A stretch of 64,000 bases of DNA. Origin: Prevotella sp. E9-3 (GTDB lineage Bacteria > Bacteroidota > Bacteroidia > Bacteroidales > Bacteroidaceae). The notes under the pieces were generated by a model. It ran no database searches and was not told the DNA's origin. It saw only the letters and a list, made by a program, of their open reading frames with translations. Positions within the stretch are counted from its first letter, which is position 1. Each line of letters starts with the position of its first letter. Position numbers and translations under genes: made by a program. Of the stretch, positions 1-8,506 are shown piece by piece. Where the stretch lies: contig NZ_CP091786.1 of NCBI RefSeq assembly GCF_022024015.1, forward strand, positions 3,472,001 to 3,536,000, given 5' to 3'.

Positions 1-254
1 TAATCAATGCTGCCCGCCATTTAGGGGTGAAGAACATTGACGAGACGTTTGCCGACAAGATGATTCACACCACTGATGTGATGACTCCCTATTCGCCTTC
101 AATGAAACTTGATTTCGATTTCCACAGGAAGATGGAAATCAAGTACCTCTATTCACGTCCTATAGAGATAGCCCGTCAGGCAGGTTTCGAGATGTCTAAA
201 CTGTCGATGCTCGAAGCCGAACTGAAGTTCTTGTCAGAGGAAGAAGAGGGCTGA
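1..254 (+). CDS. panE: 2-dehydropantoate 2-reductase, C-terminal fragment
   Basis: Only the last 84 or so residues are in the window; the gene starts upstream of base 1. PanE reduces ketopantoate to pantoate with NADPH in cytosolic pantothenate and coenzyme A synthesis. The fragment carries the family's C-terminal helical segment, with the stretch TPYSPSMKLDFDFHRKMEIK followed by YSRPIEIAR and a final MLEAEL helix, where conserved Ser and Asp residues face the substrate. The TGA stop is at 252-254. The last 79 bases overlap, on the opposite strand, the 3' end of the DUF4435 gene; this is unusual and probably reflects a late extension of that neighbour. Identification rests on motif memory and is fairly secure for the family. 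Confidence 0.85.
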   Translation, partial: INAARHLGVKNIDETFADKMIHTTDVMTPYSPSMKLDFDFHRKMEIKYLYSRPIEIARQAGFEMSKLSMLEAELKFLSEEEEG

Positions 255-1357
255 GGGATCTGAGTGTTCTGAGTATTCTGAGTGTTCTGAGTGTTCTGAG
301 TATTCGGAGTGTTCGGAATATTCTGATTATTCAGATTATTCTGAATACTCTGATTATTCTGATCATTCTGATCAAAATACCCTTGAATATCGGCCTGAAG
401 TTTGCGGAAGGGTGCCGAAAGCGTATAGCCGGTGTTTTTCTTCAACATGGTTTTAATGTCCTGTCGCGAGTTTTCGTAGCAGGACATTTCATTTCGCTTC
501 TGTGTGCCGTGAGCCCTCGAGTGATAGATCTCGTTCTGCCGTTCCTGTCTCAGCTGGTTGCACACCTTTGTTAGAATCGGAGCCACAACGGTATCGAACA
601 GATGGTGGCCCTGAATGTACAGATAAGTGGTCTGAGGAGTTACGCCCAGCGTCAGAATCTCGTCTTTCAGTTTCAGGTACGCCTCTTTGTTGCCGGGAAA
701 CATCCGTTGCAGTTCGCGCACTTTCTGAAAAGCTTTCCGCCGCACATTCTGAATGGAGCGTACGGAATCTTGTATCACAAAACCGCCGGGGTCGCACACT
801 CGATTGAAATCGGTGAGTGAGAAACGCCCGTAGTGACCCGTTCGGTAAGCCCACACCGACCATACGAACAATGGGAAGATGGCTTCACTGAACTGACTGA
901 AATATTCCTGGAAGTCGAAGATGCGGTGATCGTTCAATGTTACGGCCACACACACATCGTGCAGCGAAGGAGCATAACATTGATAGTTTTCAATGGCATA
1001 AACATAAGTGTGAAACACGTATGGACTGGTCAGAATCTTTTTCGACGTAGGTGTCACTCCCTGCAGCAGATAGTCGTAGTCGGCATCCACACAGGCTATC
1101 ATGTCAGGGCCTGTCTGTCCTTCAATGAAATTCATCAGTACCGACTTCTTCCCCCTTAGCAGGGCTTGTTTTGAAGGGAGCATCACCTCAAAATAGCGGG
1201 TCTCGTCTTCAAAAGGACCTAATACGGTGCGCCAAAAGTAAATATCATCGTAGCTCTCGACGTAGGCCACAATCCTGCGTCGTGCTTTCTTCGACCTCAA
1301 GGCGTTGGCTGCCTGGAAGTACTGACTGTTGATATTATCTCTTAAACGGTTCGACAC
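176..1357 (-). CDS. DUF4435 protein, AriB-like Toprim effector of a PARIS-like pair
   Basis: About 393 residues from a GTG at 1355-1357 (VSNRLRDNINSQYF...). An open frame runs back to a GTG at 1504, but those extra 49 residues are translated repeat sequence, so I prefer the inner start. Near the N terminus RRIVAYVES supplies a Toprim-like Glu (residue 34), and ACVDADYD gives a DxD pair (residues 91 and 93). In PARIS the DUF4435 protein AriB is a Toprim nuclease released by the ATPase AriA when a phage anti-restriction protein appears. The ATPase gene lies directly upstream on the same strand. The C-terminal 60 residues are low-complexity Asn/Gln/Thr/Pro encoded by a 9-bp repeat and run antisense into panE. 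The family call is good; PARIS membership is inferred from gene order. Confidence 0.7.
   Translation of the reverse strand: MSNRLRDNINSQYFQAANALRSKKARRRIVAYVESYDDIYFWRTVLGPFEDETRYFEVMLPSKQALLRGKKSVLMNFIEGQTGPDMIACVDADYDYLLQGVTPTSKKILTSPYVFHTYVYAIENYQCYAPSLHDVCVAVTLNDHRIFDFQEYFSQFSEAIFPLFVWSVWAYRTGHYGRFSLTDFNRVCDPGGFVIQDSVRSIQNVRRKAFQKVRELQRMFPGNKEAYLKLKDEILTLGVTPQTTYLYIQGHHLFDTVVAPILTKVCNQLRQERQNEIYHSRAHGTQKRNEMSCYENSRQDIKTMLKKNTGYTLSAPFRKLQADIQGYFDQNDQNNQSIQNNLNNQNIPNTPNTQNTQNTQNTQNTQIPQPSSSSDKNFSSASSIDSLDISKPA
255..375. repeat. 9-bp tandem repeat array (CTGAGTGTT type)
   Basis: About a dozen imperfect copies of a 9-base unit such as TCTGAGTGT and TCTGATTAT lie head to tail. They begin immediately after the panE stop. 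Read on the minus strand they encode Asn-Thr-Gln and Asn-Asn-Gln triplets in the tail of the DUF4435 protein. The unit is a multiple of three, so expansion or contraction keeps that frame. Confidence 0.85.
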
Positions 1358-1380
1358 GGATGAAGATTTTTTAGTGTAAA

Positions 1381-1518
1381 GTGTAGAGTTTAGAGTGGAT
1401 AGTGTAGAGTTTGCTACCGCTCCGCAGTACAACTCAAAGAATAGTGAACAGTTAAAAGTGAATAGTGGAAAGATTGCAGCGGTAGCAAACTCTACACTAT
1501 CCACTCTAAACTCTCCAC
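1381..1518. repeat. 41-bp inverted repeat between the DUF4435 and ATPase genes
   Basis: Arms at 1381-1421 and 1478-1518 are near-perfect inverted copies, with about two mismatches. Each ends inward with TTTGCTACCGCT or its complement. The 56-base spacer holds more sequence of the same AGTGxAGAGT family. The right arm abuts the TAG stop of the ATPase gene. A related TTTGCTACCGCT end occurs at 40550-40562, in front of queE. It could act as an RNA hairpin between the two genes, or simply be a dispersed repeat. Confidence 0.85.
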
Positions 1519-2354
1519 TATACAGTGATGTCGCTCACTTCTGTGACGTTGTCCACCCATCCGTTCATCACTACGGCCGGCGAGTGAGTGGTGAGTATAA
1601 TCTGTACGTTCGGGTTCAGTTCCAGAATCAGATCGATGAGTTTCTTCTGCCATTCAATGTGCAGGCTCACTTCCGGTTCGTCCATGAACAGTACGTAGGG
1701 CTGATCATCCTCAACAAGGACAGTGAGCAGGATGATGAGCATCTGCTTTTCGCCACTCGACAACTGGTAGGGCATGAGTTGCTCACCTATTTGTGTGAAT
1801 CGTATCTCGTTTTCAGTGCGCACAATGCGTTTCCCGGTATTGGAAAACAGGTCGTCGAGCATGTCCTGAAAGCGTTTCTTCTTTTGCGACAGTTGCTGGG
1901 CTGCATCCATATTGCCAGTCTGCAACTGCTCAATGATACGGTTGCCAACATTCACTTGATAGTCCAGAAACTTACGTTGCAGGTGGTAGAGCTGTATGTC
2001 AAGCAATGAACCGGTGAAACTACCGCTCAGTGCTGTCAATGCCTGCTTCATAGAGTTATCTACTTCCGATAGCGAGGCCGACAGACTGCTATCCAGTGAC
2101 CGGATCATATCGTAGCGTATCCAGCGGGCATCTTCAGGCTCTACGTCCAAGTGTACCCCTTTCAGCATGTGACTGGGAAACTCACCGCCGGCAGCCAGTC
2201 CTTTCACCACCTTATTTATAATAGTGCTCTTGCCCATACCGTTGATACCACTCAGGATGTTCACCTTCGGGTCCAGTTCCCAAACGATATGTTTCTTGCC
2301 GCTCCACAGCGAGTCGATCTCTATCCTCTTAATATAGTTGGCAAACTTCTGCAT
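1518..2354 (-). CDS. AAA/ABC-type ATPase, AriA-like partner of DUF4435
   Basis: 278 residues. The nucleotide-binding site is complete: Walker A GINGMGKST (residues 36-44), ABC-type signature LSSGEKQ (198-204), Walker B VLFMDEP (221-227) and switch His in TTHSP (His 257). A short helical insert (residues 100-180) takes the place of a long coiled coil, so it belongs to the AAA_21/AAA_15 OLD-like group rather than transporters or full SMC proteins. PARIS AriA proteins are, as I recall, larger, so this would be a compact version. It is the first gene of a two-gene unit with DUF4435, with the 41-bp inverted repeat between them. A TAnnTTTG-type promoter lies 22 bases upstream of the start. Confidence 0.8.
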   Translation of the reverse strand: MQKFANYIKRIEIDSLWSGKKHIVWELDPKVNILSGINGMGKSTIINKVVKGLAAGGEFPSHMLKGVHLDVEPEDARWIRYDMIRSLDSSLSASLSEVDNSMKQALTALSGSFTGSLLDIQLYHLQRKFLDYQVNVGNRIIEQLQTGNMDAAQQLSQKKKRFQDMLDDLFSNTGKRIVRTENEIRFTQIGEQLMPYQLSSGEKQMLIILLTVLVEDDQPYVLFMDEPEVSLHIEWQKKLIDLILELNPNVQIILTTHSPAVVMNGWVDNVTEVSDITV

Positions 2355-2375
2355 AAGCTAAATGGTTATTTTTGG

Positions 2376-2383
2376 CAAATATA
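2376..2383 (-). promoter_or_regulatory. -7 element of the ATPase/DUF4435 unit
   Basis: CAAATATA on the plus strand reads TATATTTG on the minus strand. This fits the Bacteroidetes -7 consensus TAnnTTTG, 22 bases before the ATPase start. Confidence 0.55.
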
Positions 2384-2527
2384 GAAAAAAACTATTTATC
2401 AGACAAGTATTTTCATAACATTAACGATTGGCACAACAATGGGCCTGCAACCCCTTGTCATACCAATCGTTGTTATCCTGAACAATCTGTTTCCCTTTTA
2501 TTCGGCTAGTCTTTCAAACAGTCTCTT

Positions 2528-3442
2528 TCATTTGAGTAGTTCTTCAGGCAGTTTAGGCATAGCACCATTCTGTGTGCAAACGAAAGCTGACACCTCGACT
2601 GCCTTCTTGTGGGCTTCTGATACCGTCTTTCCGTTGAGAATCGATGCACAGAACGAACCTGTGAACGAGTCGCCGGCTCCTACGGTATCGGCCACCTTTA
2701 CCTTCGGCGTTTCCTGGAACGACATCTGACAGGCCTTTCTCGGACCCTCGTTAGACTCGCAGCGTGAGAACACATACGAACCATTGGTGCCACAGGTAAG
2801 TACCAGCATGTCCAGATTGTATTTGCCAAGTATGAGCCAGCACTTGTTTTCCATATCCAGACCGGGATAGCCGAACATGCGACCTATAAGCACCAGTTCC
2901 TCATCGTTGATTTTCAAAATATTGCAACGCTGCAACGATTCCTGGATAATCTCCTTGGTATAGAACTGCTGGCGCAGGTTGATATCGAAAATCTTCAAGC
3001 AGTCGTGTGGGGTAGCATCGAGGAACTTATGTATTGTCTCGCGGCTCACCACATTGCGCTGGGCCAGTGAGCCAAAGCAAACGGCACGGCAGTTTTGTGC
3101 AATCATCTGTATATCCTCGTCGAAAGGAATATTGTCCCAAGCCACGTTCTCCTTGATATCATACGTGGGAATACCCTGTTCGTCCAACTGTACCTGTACG
3201 GTGCCTGTGGGGTATGGCACACGGGGCAGCAGGTCGTTCAGTTCATGTTCACGAAGGGCGCTGACAGTTTCTTCAGCCAGTTTATCCTCGCCCAATGCAC
3301 TCACGGCGATGGTATTGTCCATGCCAAGGAACTGTCCGGCATGATAGGCGAAATTGGCAGGAGCGCCACCCAGTTTCTTTCCTTCTGGAAGTACATCCCA
3401 AAGGACCTCTCCGAGTCCTACTACATAGCGTTTTGTTTCCAT
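2528..3442 (-). CDS. PfkB-family fructokinase
   Basis: 304 residues from the ATG at 3440-3442 (METKRYVVGLGE); an upstream ATG at 3496 would overlap the permease gene and adds non-conserved residues. The sugar-binding signature GGAPANFAYHAG follows the start. The C-terminal PfkB signature DTVGAGDSFTG carries the anion hole and catalytic Asp (about residue 258). The enzyme should phosphorylate fructose with ATP in the cytosol. It is the last gene of a four-gene minus-strand operon with a sugar permease, a GH32 enzyme and a secreted binding protein. That matches the fructokinase of the Bacteroides thetaiotaomicron levan locus (BT1757). The substrate is inferred from context. Confidence 0.88.
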   Translation of the reverse strand: METKRYVVGLGEVLWDVLPEGKKLGGAPANFAYHAGQFLGMDNTIAVSALGEDKLAEETVSALREHELNDLLPRVPYPTGTVQVQLDEQGIPTYDIKENVAWDNIPFDEDIQMIAQNCRAVCFGSLAQRNVVSRETIHKFLDATPHDCLKIFDINLRQQFYTKEIIQESLQRCNILKINDEELVLIGRMFGYPGLDMENKCWLILGKYNLDMLVLTCGTNGSYVFSRCESNEGPRKACQMSFQETPKVKVADTVGAGDSFTGSFCASILNGKTVSEAHKKAVEVSAFVCTQNGAMPKLPEELLK

Positions 3443-3452
3443 ATTCTTTTTT

Positions 3453-4607
3453 CTAACGAAGGTTACGAGCATAAATAAAAAGATACAGTACACCAACGGC
3501 CATCACAGACACAGCACCGGCCTGTCCCATGGCATCGCTGGCAAAGCCCATCAGCAAGGGGAAGATGGTACCGCCGAAGAGACCCATAATCATTAGTCCC
3601 GATACCTCGTTCTGTTTCTGTGGAACGGCAGCCAAAGCCTGCGCAAAAACTATTGAGAAGAGGTTGGAGTTGCCATAGCCTACCATTGCGATAGAAGCGT
3701 AGAGAATGCCTGCCGACTGACCGGCGAAGAGGCCGCACATGGCTACTGCCAGCATCATCGACGAGAGTACGAAGAACGTGCGGTTGTTCATCACGCGCAG
3801 AATGTAAGAACCCGTGAGGCAACCCAGTGTACGGAATATGAAGTATAGTGATGTGGCAAAGGCAGCCTCGTTGAGCGTCATTCCCAGGCGCTCCATCAGA
3901 ATTTTCGGAGCTGTGGTGTTGGTGCCCACGTCAATACCCACATGACACATGATGCTCAGGAACGAGAGCAGTACAATGGGAGTACCCAGCAGTTTCAGGC
4001 AATCGACAAAGGAGGAGGCTTTTCCCTCGATTGGCTCTTCGGTAATAGGAGTTATCCACAGCCAGATGGTAGAGAAGGCGCCTACTACCAGGAAGATGCA
4101 GAACAGTATGCGCCAGTCAAGTCCGAACGAGGGAATAACTGCTGTAGCGCCCCACATGGCCAGATAAGGAGCCGAGAACGAGGCAATGGCTTTCACAAAC
4201 TGTCCGAAGGTGAGTGTAGAGGCCACATTCTCGCCGCCTATCACGCCGCTCACCAGTGGGTTCAATGAAGTCTGCATCAGTGCGTTGCCAATTCCCAACA
4301 GTGAGAAAGCAATGAGCATCACGTAGAAATTATTGGCTGTGAGCGGCAGCAACAGTGAAATCACTGTGATGACCAACGACACCAATACCGTGTTCTTTCT
4401 TCCAATCTTGTTCATCAGCATGCCTGTGGGCACTGAGAAGATGAGGAACCAGAAGAACACCAACGAGGGCAGCGTATTGGCTACGGTATCGCTGAGCGAC
4501 AAGTCTTCCTTCACATAGTTTGAGGCAATGCCCACCAGATCGACGAAGCCCATGCAGAAGAAGCAGAGCATCAGGGGCACAAGGGTAAGTTTTTTGTTTT
4601 GGCTCAT
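3453..4607 (-). CDS. MFS sugar (fructose) permease, FucP/GlcP-like
   Basis: 384 residues with about 12 hydrophobic segments and the major facilitator loop motif NKIGRKN after the second helix (about residues 66-72). It should be an inner-membrane proton symporter. Placed 10 bases upstream of fructokinase and downstream of a GH32 gene on the same strand, it corresponds to the fructose importer BT1758 of the B. thetaiotaomicron levan locus. The sequence ends soon after the last helix (YARNLR) with no extra domain. The family is clear; fructose specificity is inferred from neighbours. Confidence 0.85.
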   Translation of the reverse strand: MSQNKKLTLVPLMLCFFCMGFVDLVGIASNYVKEDLSLSDTVANTLPSLVFFWFLIFSVPTGMLMNKIGRKNTVLVSLVITVISLLLPLTANNFYVMLIAFSLLGIGNALMQTSLNPLVSGVIGGENVASTLTFGQFVKAIASFSAPYLAMWGATAVIPSFGLDWRILFCIFLVVGAFSTIWLWITPITEEPIEGKASSFVDCLKLLGTPIVLLSFLSIMCHVGIDVGTNTTAPKILMERLGMTLNEAAFATSLYFIFRTLGCLTGSYILRVMNNRTFFVLSSMMLAVAMCGLFAGQSAGILYASIAMVGYGNSNLFSIVFAQALAAVPQKQNEVSGLMIMGLFGGTIFPLLMGFASDAMGQAGAVSVMAVGVLYLFIYARNLR

Positions 4608-4646
4608 AATAAATCTATTTCAGTTTTTTCAATTCTTCAGTCTTTT

Positions 4647-6323
4647 TCATTTCTTCAACGCCAAACTATAGATCGTGGCCTTTCCGCCTTTCACCTTAAT
4701 TATATTATAAGGTTCGCTGGGGAACACCAGATTGGTCATTACCATGCGGCCCTCGCCTTCAAAGGCTTCAATAGAGCTATGGTCAATGAACAGGCGCAAC
4801 TGCTTCATCGGTCCGAAGGTGGGAGCCTCCGTTACACAAGGGAAGGCCTCGCTGAAGCTCACTTCTCCGCTCTTGGTACGGTCCATGCTGAACGTTTGCT
4901 TCTTGCTGTCGTAGTTCATCACTACCCGTTCGCCCTTGCTGTTCATCAGCGTCAGTTCCATCGTTCCCTTCACGTCTATCACTATCTCGCAGGCATCTGT
5001 AGGAGTCTTCACTTTCTTACTGCGCAGGGCGAGCAGCTCTTTTGAAGGGGTGTTGGTCAGGATGCTTTCTCCGTTGACCGTGGTGAGTCCAAGGTCGCGG
5101 GGCAGACCATTGGCCGAGCGGAACTGCAGGGTGGGAACGGCACCGCCATACTGCCAGTTGCTCATCCAGGGAAGGGCAACGATGCGTCCTTCCGGACCGT
5201 TATGGAAGGTGACAGTGGCATAATGGTCCTTTCCGTAGTCCATCCATTTTGTCTCGCCGGGCTCGTCTTCACAAGTGAACTTATGTCCGTCGAACTGACC
5301 TACGAAATACTGTGTGGCAGAGCCTCCGAACGGACCGCCGGGGTTGATGTTGAGTATCAACACCCATTTCTCGCCCAGTTGCACCAGGTCGGGACATTCC
5401 CAAACACCCTCGTGATTGCCATACTGCCTACCGAATGCGCTTTCAAATTTCCATTCCTTCAAGTTCTTTGAACTGTAGAAATGAACCTCCTGTCCAACGG
5501 CCAGTATGACCATCCAGCACTGGCGAGGCTCGTACCAGAACACCTTTGGGTCGCGGAAGTCGGGCGCATTGAAGGTGATTACAGGGTTGCCGGCATATTT
5601 GGTGAACGTGCGTCCGCCATCGGTCGAATAGGCAATGCTTTGGGTCTGCGATGCACCAGCCGATGTGTACATGGCGATGACGGCATCCTTGCCAAAGCCT
5701 GCCGTATTGTTCTTATCCACAATGGCACTGCCCGAGAATACAGCTCCCAGCCAGTCAGACTGCAGTGCGGTGGGCTGGGCAGTCCAGTTTACCAAGTCCG
5801 TTGATGTAGAGTGTCCCCAGGTCATGTTCTCCCACTGCGATCCGTAGGGGTTCCACTGATAGAACAGGTGCCATACACCATCTTTATAGAACAGTCCGTT
5901 GGGGTCGTTCATCCATCCGTAGAGCGGAGTATGATGATAAACGGGGCGGAAACGTTCGCGATTGGTGGTATCGAAAGAATTGCTGTATTTCATTTCACGC
6001 CAGCAGGCAAAATCCTTGATGGCACCAGTGGTGCGACGGTCGCCATGGAAGATGATGTCCAGCAGTCGTGCCTGTTTCAGTTCCAGCGGCACAAAGTAGT
6101 CCACTTTATCTACAGCCAGTTTCACGTTCAGCCGCATCACCATCTCGTTTCTTTCGTCCAAAACGGCAATAGAGGCATTCTCTTCCTTCTCCTGTACAGG
6201 CAGCAGCAAGTACTTCTTGCCCTGTTCCAGTTTGAGCATAGCGTGATTGTCGCTCAGTACCATCTGGGCTTTCACGCCGGCGACAGTCATCAGCATGACC
6301 ATCAAAGCAAACAGTTTTTTCAT
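4647..6323 (-). CDS. GH32 fructan hydrolase (exo-levanase/inulinase type)
   Basis: 558 residues with a signal peptide (MKKLFALMVMLMTVAGVKAQ), an N-terminal beta domain (about 25-110) common in Bacteroidetes GH32, the five-bladed propeller, and a C-terminal beta sandwich ending IYSLALKK. All three catalytic motifs are present: nucleophile Asp140 in WMNDPNG, transition-state Asp258 in FRDP, and acid/base Glu309 in WECPD. It should release fructose from fructan oligosaccharides, probably in the periplasm since no lipobox is seen. It is cotranscribed with the permease and fructokinase. Whether it prefers beta-2,6 or beta-2,1 links cannot be read from the sequence. Confidence 0.93.
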   Translation of the reverse strand: MKKLFALMVMLMTVAGVKAQMVLSDNHAMLKLEQGKKYLLLPVQEKEENASIAVLDERNEMVMRLNVKLAVDKVDYFVPLELKQARLLDIIFHGDRRTTGAIKDFACWREMKYSNSFDTTNRERFRPVYHHTPLYGWMNDPNGLFYKDGVWHLFYQWNPYGSQWENMTWGHSTSTDLVNWTAQPTALQSDWLGAVFSGSAIVDKNNTAGFGKDAVIAMYTSAGASQTQSIAYSTDGGRTFTKYAGNPVITFNAPDFRDPKVFWYEPRQCWMVILAVGQEVHFYSSKNLKEWKFESAFGRQYGNHEGVWECPDLVQLGEKWVLILNINPGGPFGGSATQYFVGQFDGHKFTCEDEPGETKWMDYGKDHYATVTFHNGPEGRIVALPWMSNWQYGGAVPTLQFRSANGLPRDLGLTTVNGESILTNTPSKELLALRSKKVKTPTDACEIVIDVKGTMELTLMNSKGERVVMNYDSKKQTFSMDRTKSGEVSFSEAFPCVTEAPTFGPMKQLRLFIDHSSIEAFEGEGRMVMTNLVFPSEPYNIIKVKGGKATIYSLALKK

Positions 6324-6389
6324 TCTTTCGTTTAGGTCTTTAGTTGTTATATCAACGTTTAATATGCCGCAAAATTATACTTCCCTGCT

Positions 6390-7304
6390 TTATTTCACAA
6401 TCTTTTTGCCATTCAGGACATAAATACCCTTTTTATTTGCTTTGTCAACGCGCACTCCACTCAGTGTGTAGATTTCGCTGGCCTCAGCCTTGCGCGTGCT
6501 TATATTATTGACGTTAAGAGTCTTTTGGGTAATGATCTGGATATCTGGGCACTTAGCAATGATTGTCGTGAAGTCTTCATCCCAACGGGCAGCCTCACTA
6601 ACGTCCAGAACCGTAGCGTCGGGAGCCAGTTTCTGTGCCAGGAGAGCATAGTCATCATAAGCCTCTGGATGCCAGTCGCCATCCCAAGTGCACTGGTAGG
6701 AACCCTTGCCAATGACGCCCGTCACCTTCACTTCGCCAGTCAGAGAGTTGTCGGCATAGGAAAGGATGCCCTTGTCATTCACCATTGTACCTTCAAACTT
6801 AATATCGTCGATATAGAAATTCTTTCCCTCGCCGTCAGCAGTCTTTTCAAAGGGCCAGATAGCCAGAACGTTGTTGCCGTCATTGGTAACCTTTTCAGAG
6901 TCAGGACCCTTGGCAAACTCATAGACAAGTACCTGCCATCCGTCGCCACCGTCATACCATGCTATACGCTCGGCGTTGTAGGCGCCATCTTTGCCTTCAA
7001 GCTGTACCAGCACATTGTGGGCATCGGCCATTTTCAGGCGCATGGTCATGCGGCGCAGATCTTTGAGGTTTACATCACCCAAGGGGAGTGCAGCATTGTG
7101 GTGCTCGTCGGCCCAACCGCCAGGATTACCCTTCAGGGTGAATTTCATGATCGTGTTGCCGTTTTCCTCTACCACCGTAGGTTCGGCACGGTCCCAGAAA
7201 CCACCGTCAGAACCAACTTCCTTGTCAGTTCCATCCCACAGGACCACCTGTGCATTACATACTGTAGTGACGAACAATGTTGCGAGTAAAAATAATTTTT
7301 TCAT
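6390..7304 (-). CDS. Secreted carbohydrate-binding-like protein with C-terminal sorting-type tail
   Basis: 304 residues. Signal peptide MKKLFLLATLFVTTVCNA, then a beta-rich region (about 20-175) with many Trp and Gly residues that resembles galactose-binding-like or CBM domains (for example YDGGDGWQVLVYEF and FYIDDIKFEG). The tail has the Prevotella form EIYTLSGVRV...GIYVLNGKKIVK, like a short sorting or anchoring domain. It is the first gene of the operon that continues through GH32, permease and fructokinase, and its promoter region carries the motif shared with susC. A role in binding fructan outside the cytoplasm is inferred; no catalytic residues are recognisable. Confidence 0.7.
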   Translation of the reverse strand: MKKLFLLATLFVTTVCNAQVVLWDGTDKEVGSDGGFWDRAEPTVVEENGNTIMKFTLKGNPGGWADEHHNAALPLGDVNLKDLRRMTMRLKMADAHNVLVQLEGKDGAYNAERIAWYDGGDGWQVLVYEFAKGPDSEKVTNDGNNVLAIWPFEKTADGEGKNFYIDDIKFEGTMVNDKGILSYADNSLTGEVKVTGVIGKGSYQCTWDGDWHPEAYDDYALLAQKLAPDATVLDVSEAARWDEDFTTIIAKCPDIQIITQKTLNVNNISTRKAEASEIYTLSGVRVDKANKKGIYVLNGKKIVK

Positions 7305-7372
7305 AAGGATTACTGTTTTAGAAATTAATAGATAGTTATACTTTTTCTCGGTTTTTTCTCTGCAAATGTATT

Positions 7373-7380
7373 CTGTAACG
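7373..7380 (-). promoter_or_regulatory. -7 element for the binding protein/GH32/permease/fructokinase operon
   Basis: CAAATGTA on the plus strand gives TACATTTG on the minus strand, matching TAnnTTTG. It lies about 70 bases before the first gene and 37 bases downstream, in the sense of transcription, of the candidate operator at 7417-7463. Confidence 0.5.
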
Positions 7381-7416
7381 GTAAATTCTTTATAAAAAAA
7401 TGATTCACAGACTAAG

Positions 7417-7463
7417 AAAAATCGTTCGATGCAACATTTTTCTCACAGAATGAGCGATTTTTT
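7417..7463 (-). promoter_or_regulatory. Candidate operator of the fructan regulator (site 1)
   Basis: The arms AAAAATCGTTC (7417-7427) and GAGCGATTTTTT (7452-7463) form an inverted repeat enclosing GATGCAACATTTTTCT. The same arrangement, with GATGTAACA, TTTTTCT and AATGAACGATTTTT, occurs upstream of susC at 17987-18054. Both sites sit just upstream of the -7 element of a minus-strand operon of the locus. Binding by the AraC-type regulator is inference. Confidence 0.55.
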
Positions 7464-7489
7464 GTTGTCAGATTTTCTCTCTATTTTTC

Positions 7490-7519
7490 TTGCTCAATAA
7501 AATCTTTTGTGTATTTTTG
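7490..7519 (+). promoter_or_regulatory. Promoter of the CsgG operon
   Basis: TTG at 7490-7492 (the -33 part) and TATTTTTG at 7512-7519 (TAnnTTTG, the -7 part) are 19 bases apart, the usual Bacteroidetes spacing. They lie 48 bases before the CsgG-like start and drive transcription away from the fructan operon. Confidence 0.6.
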
Positions 7520-7566
7520 CAAAAAAGTATCTGATAATAAACTAACCCAATTAATAAGAAATCAAA

Positions 7567-8499
7567 ATGAAAAAGGTATTTTTGTTTCTTTCGCTATTCT
7601 CGTTTTGTATGCTGACCTATGCACAGCGTAAAACCGAGATTGTTGAGCCCGTGAAGCAGAACCTGGCCGATGCGGGACAGCGTGTGATCAAGCGGAAAGT
7701 GGCCATTGGCCGCTTCAGTAACGAGACGCAATATGCCAAAGGTATTTTCTACGACAAGGAAAACGACCCCATAGGCAAACAGGCGTTGGACATCCTTTCG
7801 GCCAAGCTGGCCGCCTCCGACAAGTTCCTGCTGCTGGAGCGTAGCGATCTGGCTGCCCTGCTGGAAGAGGCCAAAAAGAGCGACAACGGACTGGCCACCA
7901 TCGGTGCCGACTATATGATTATTGGTTCGGTGACAGAGTTTGGCCGTAAGAACGTAGGCAAGTCGGGCGTATTCTCGGCCACGAAGAGTCAGATCGTAGA
8001 GGCTGCCGTTGCCATCCGTTTGGTCGATGTGTCAACAGGACTGATTATCTATTCCGATGAAGCTAAAGGCTCAGCCGAACTCACCACACGTACCACAATG
8101 GGCGTAGGTGGCAAGGCCGATTACGATGCCACTCTGAGCGACAAGGCCATCTCCGAGGCTATAGGCCAGTTGGTAGAGAACATTATTAATAAATGTACCG
8201 ACAAGCCCTGGCGCACTTTCTTCCTCTCCTATGATGCCGATGCACAGCTGATAGCTGGTGGTGCCAGTCAGGGCATCAAGGTGGGCGACACCTTCGCCGT
8301 AAAGACAAAGGGCAAGAAAGTGAAGAATCCCCAGTCGGGCGTGATGATTGAACTTCCCGGCAAGCAGATTGGCACCGTCACCGTAACCGCTACTGCTGGC
8401 GACACCCCCGAGACGGAGTTCTCGTTTGTAACCTTCTCAGGCGAAACGGCCATAGATGCCAACAAGTTAACTGATTATTACATCGAAGAAATAAAATAG
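7567..8499 (+). CDS. CsgG/HfaB-family secreted protein
   Basis: 310 residues with a signal peptide (MKKVFLFLSLFSFCMLTYAQ; no lipobox Cys at the cleavage site). The CsgG-type core contains KRKVAIGRFSNET, then GKQALDILSAKL, a DKFLLLERSDL strand-helix unit, and GADYMIIGSVTEFG, followed by two amphipathic strands of the kind that form the barrel in CsgG. The C-terminal 90 residues form an extra beta domain. In curli systems CsgG makes a secretion pore; homologues beside DUF4810 and DUF799 lipoproteins are of unknown role. First gene of a four-gene operon (spacings 7, -4 and -4 bases). Unrelated by sequence to the fructan genes around it. Confidence 0.85.
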   Translation: MKKVFLFLSLFSFCMLTYAQRKTEIVEPVKQNLADAGQRVIKRKVAIGRFSNETQYAKGIFYDKENDPIGKQALDILSAKLAASDKFLLLERSDLAALLEEAKKSDNGLATIGADYMIIGSVTEFGRKNVGKSGVFSATKSQIVEAAVAIRLVDVSTGLIIYSDEAKGSAELTTRTTMGVGGKADYDATLSDKAISEAIGQLVENIINKCTDKPWRTFFLSYDADAQLIAGGASQGIKVGDTFAVKTKGKKVKNPQSGVMIELPGKQIGTVTVTATAGDTPETEFSFVTFSGETAIDANKLTDYYIEEIK

Positions 8500-8506
8500 C
8501 AGGCTT

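Noticed and set aside
1358..1504. The first 49 codons of the longer DUF4435 frame as part of the protein
   Set aside because: They translate the inverted repeat between the genes (NSTLSTLNSTLY) and precede the conserved SNRLRDNINSQYF segment.
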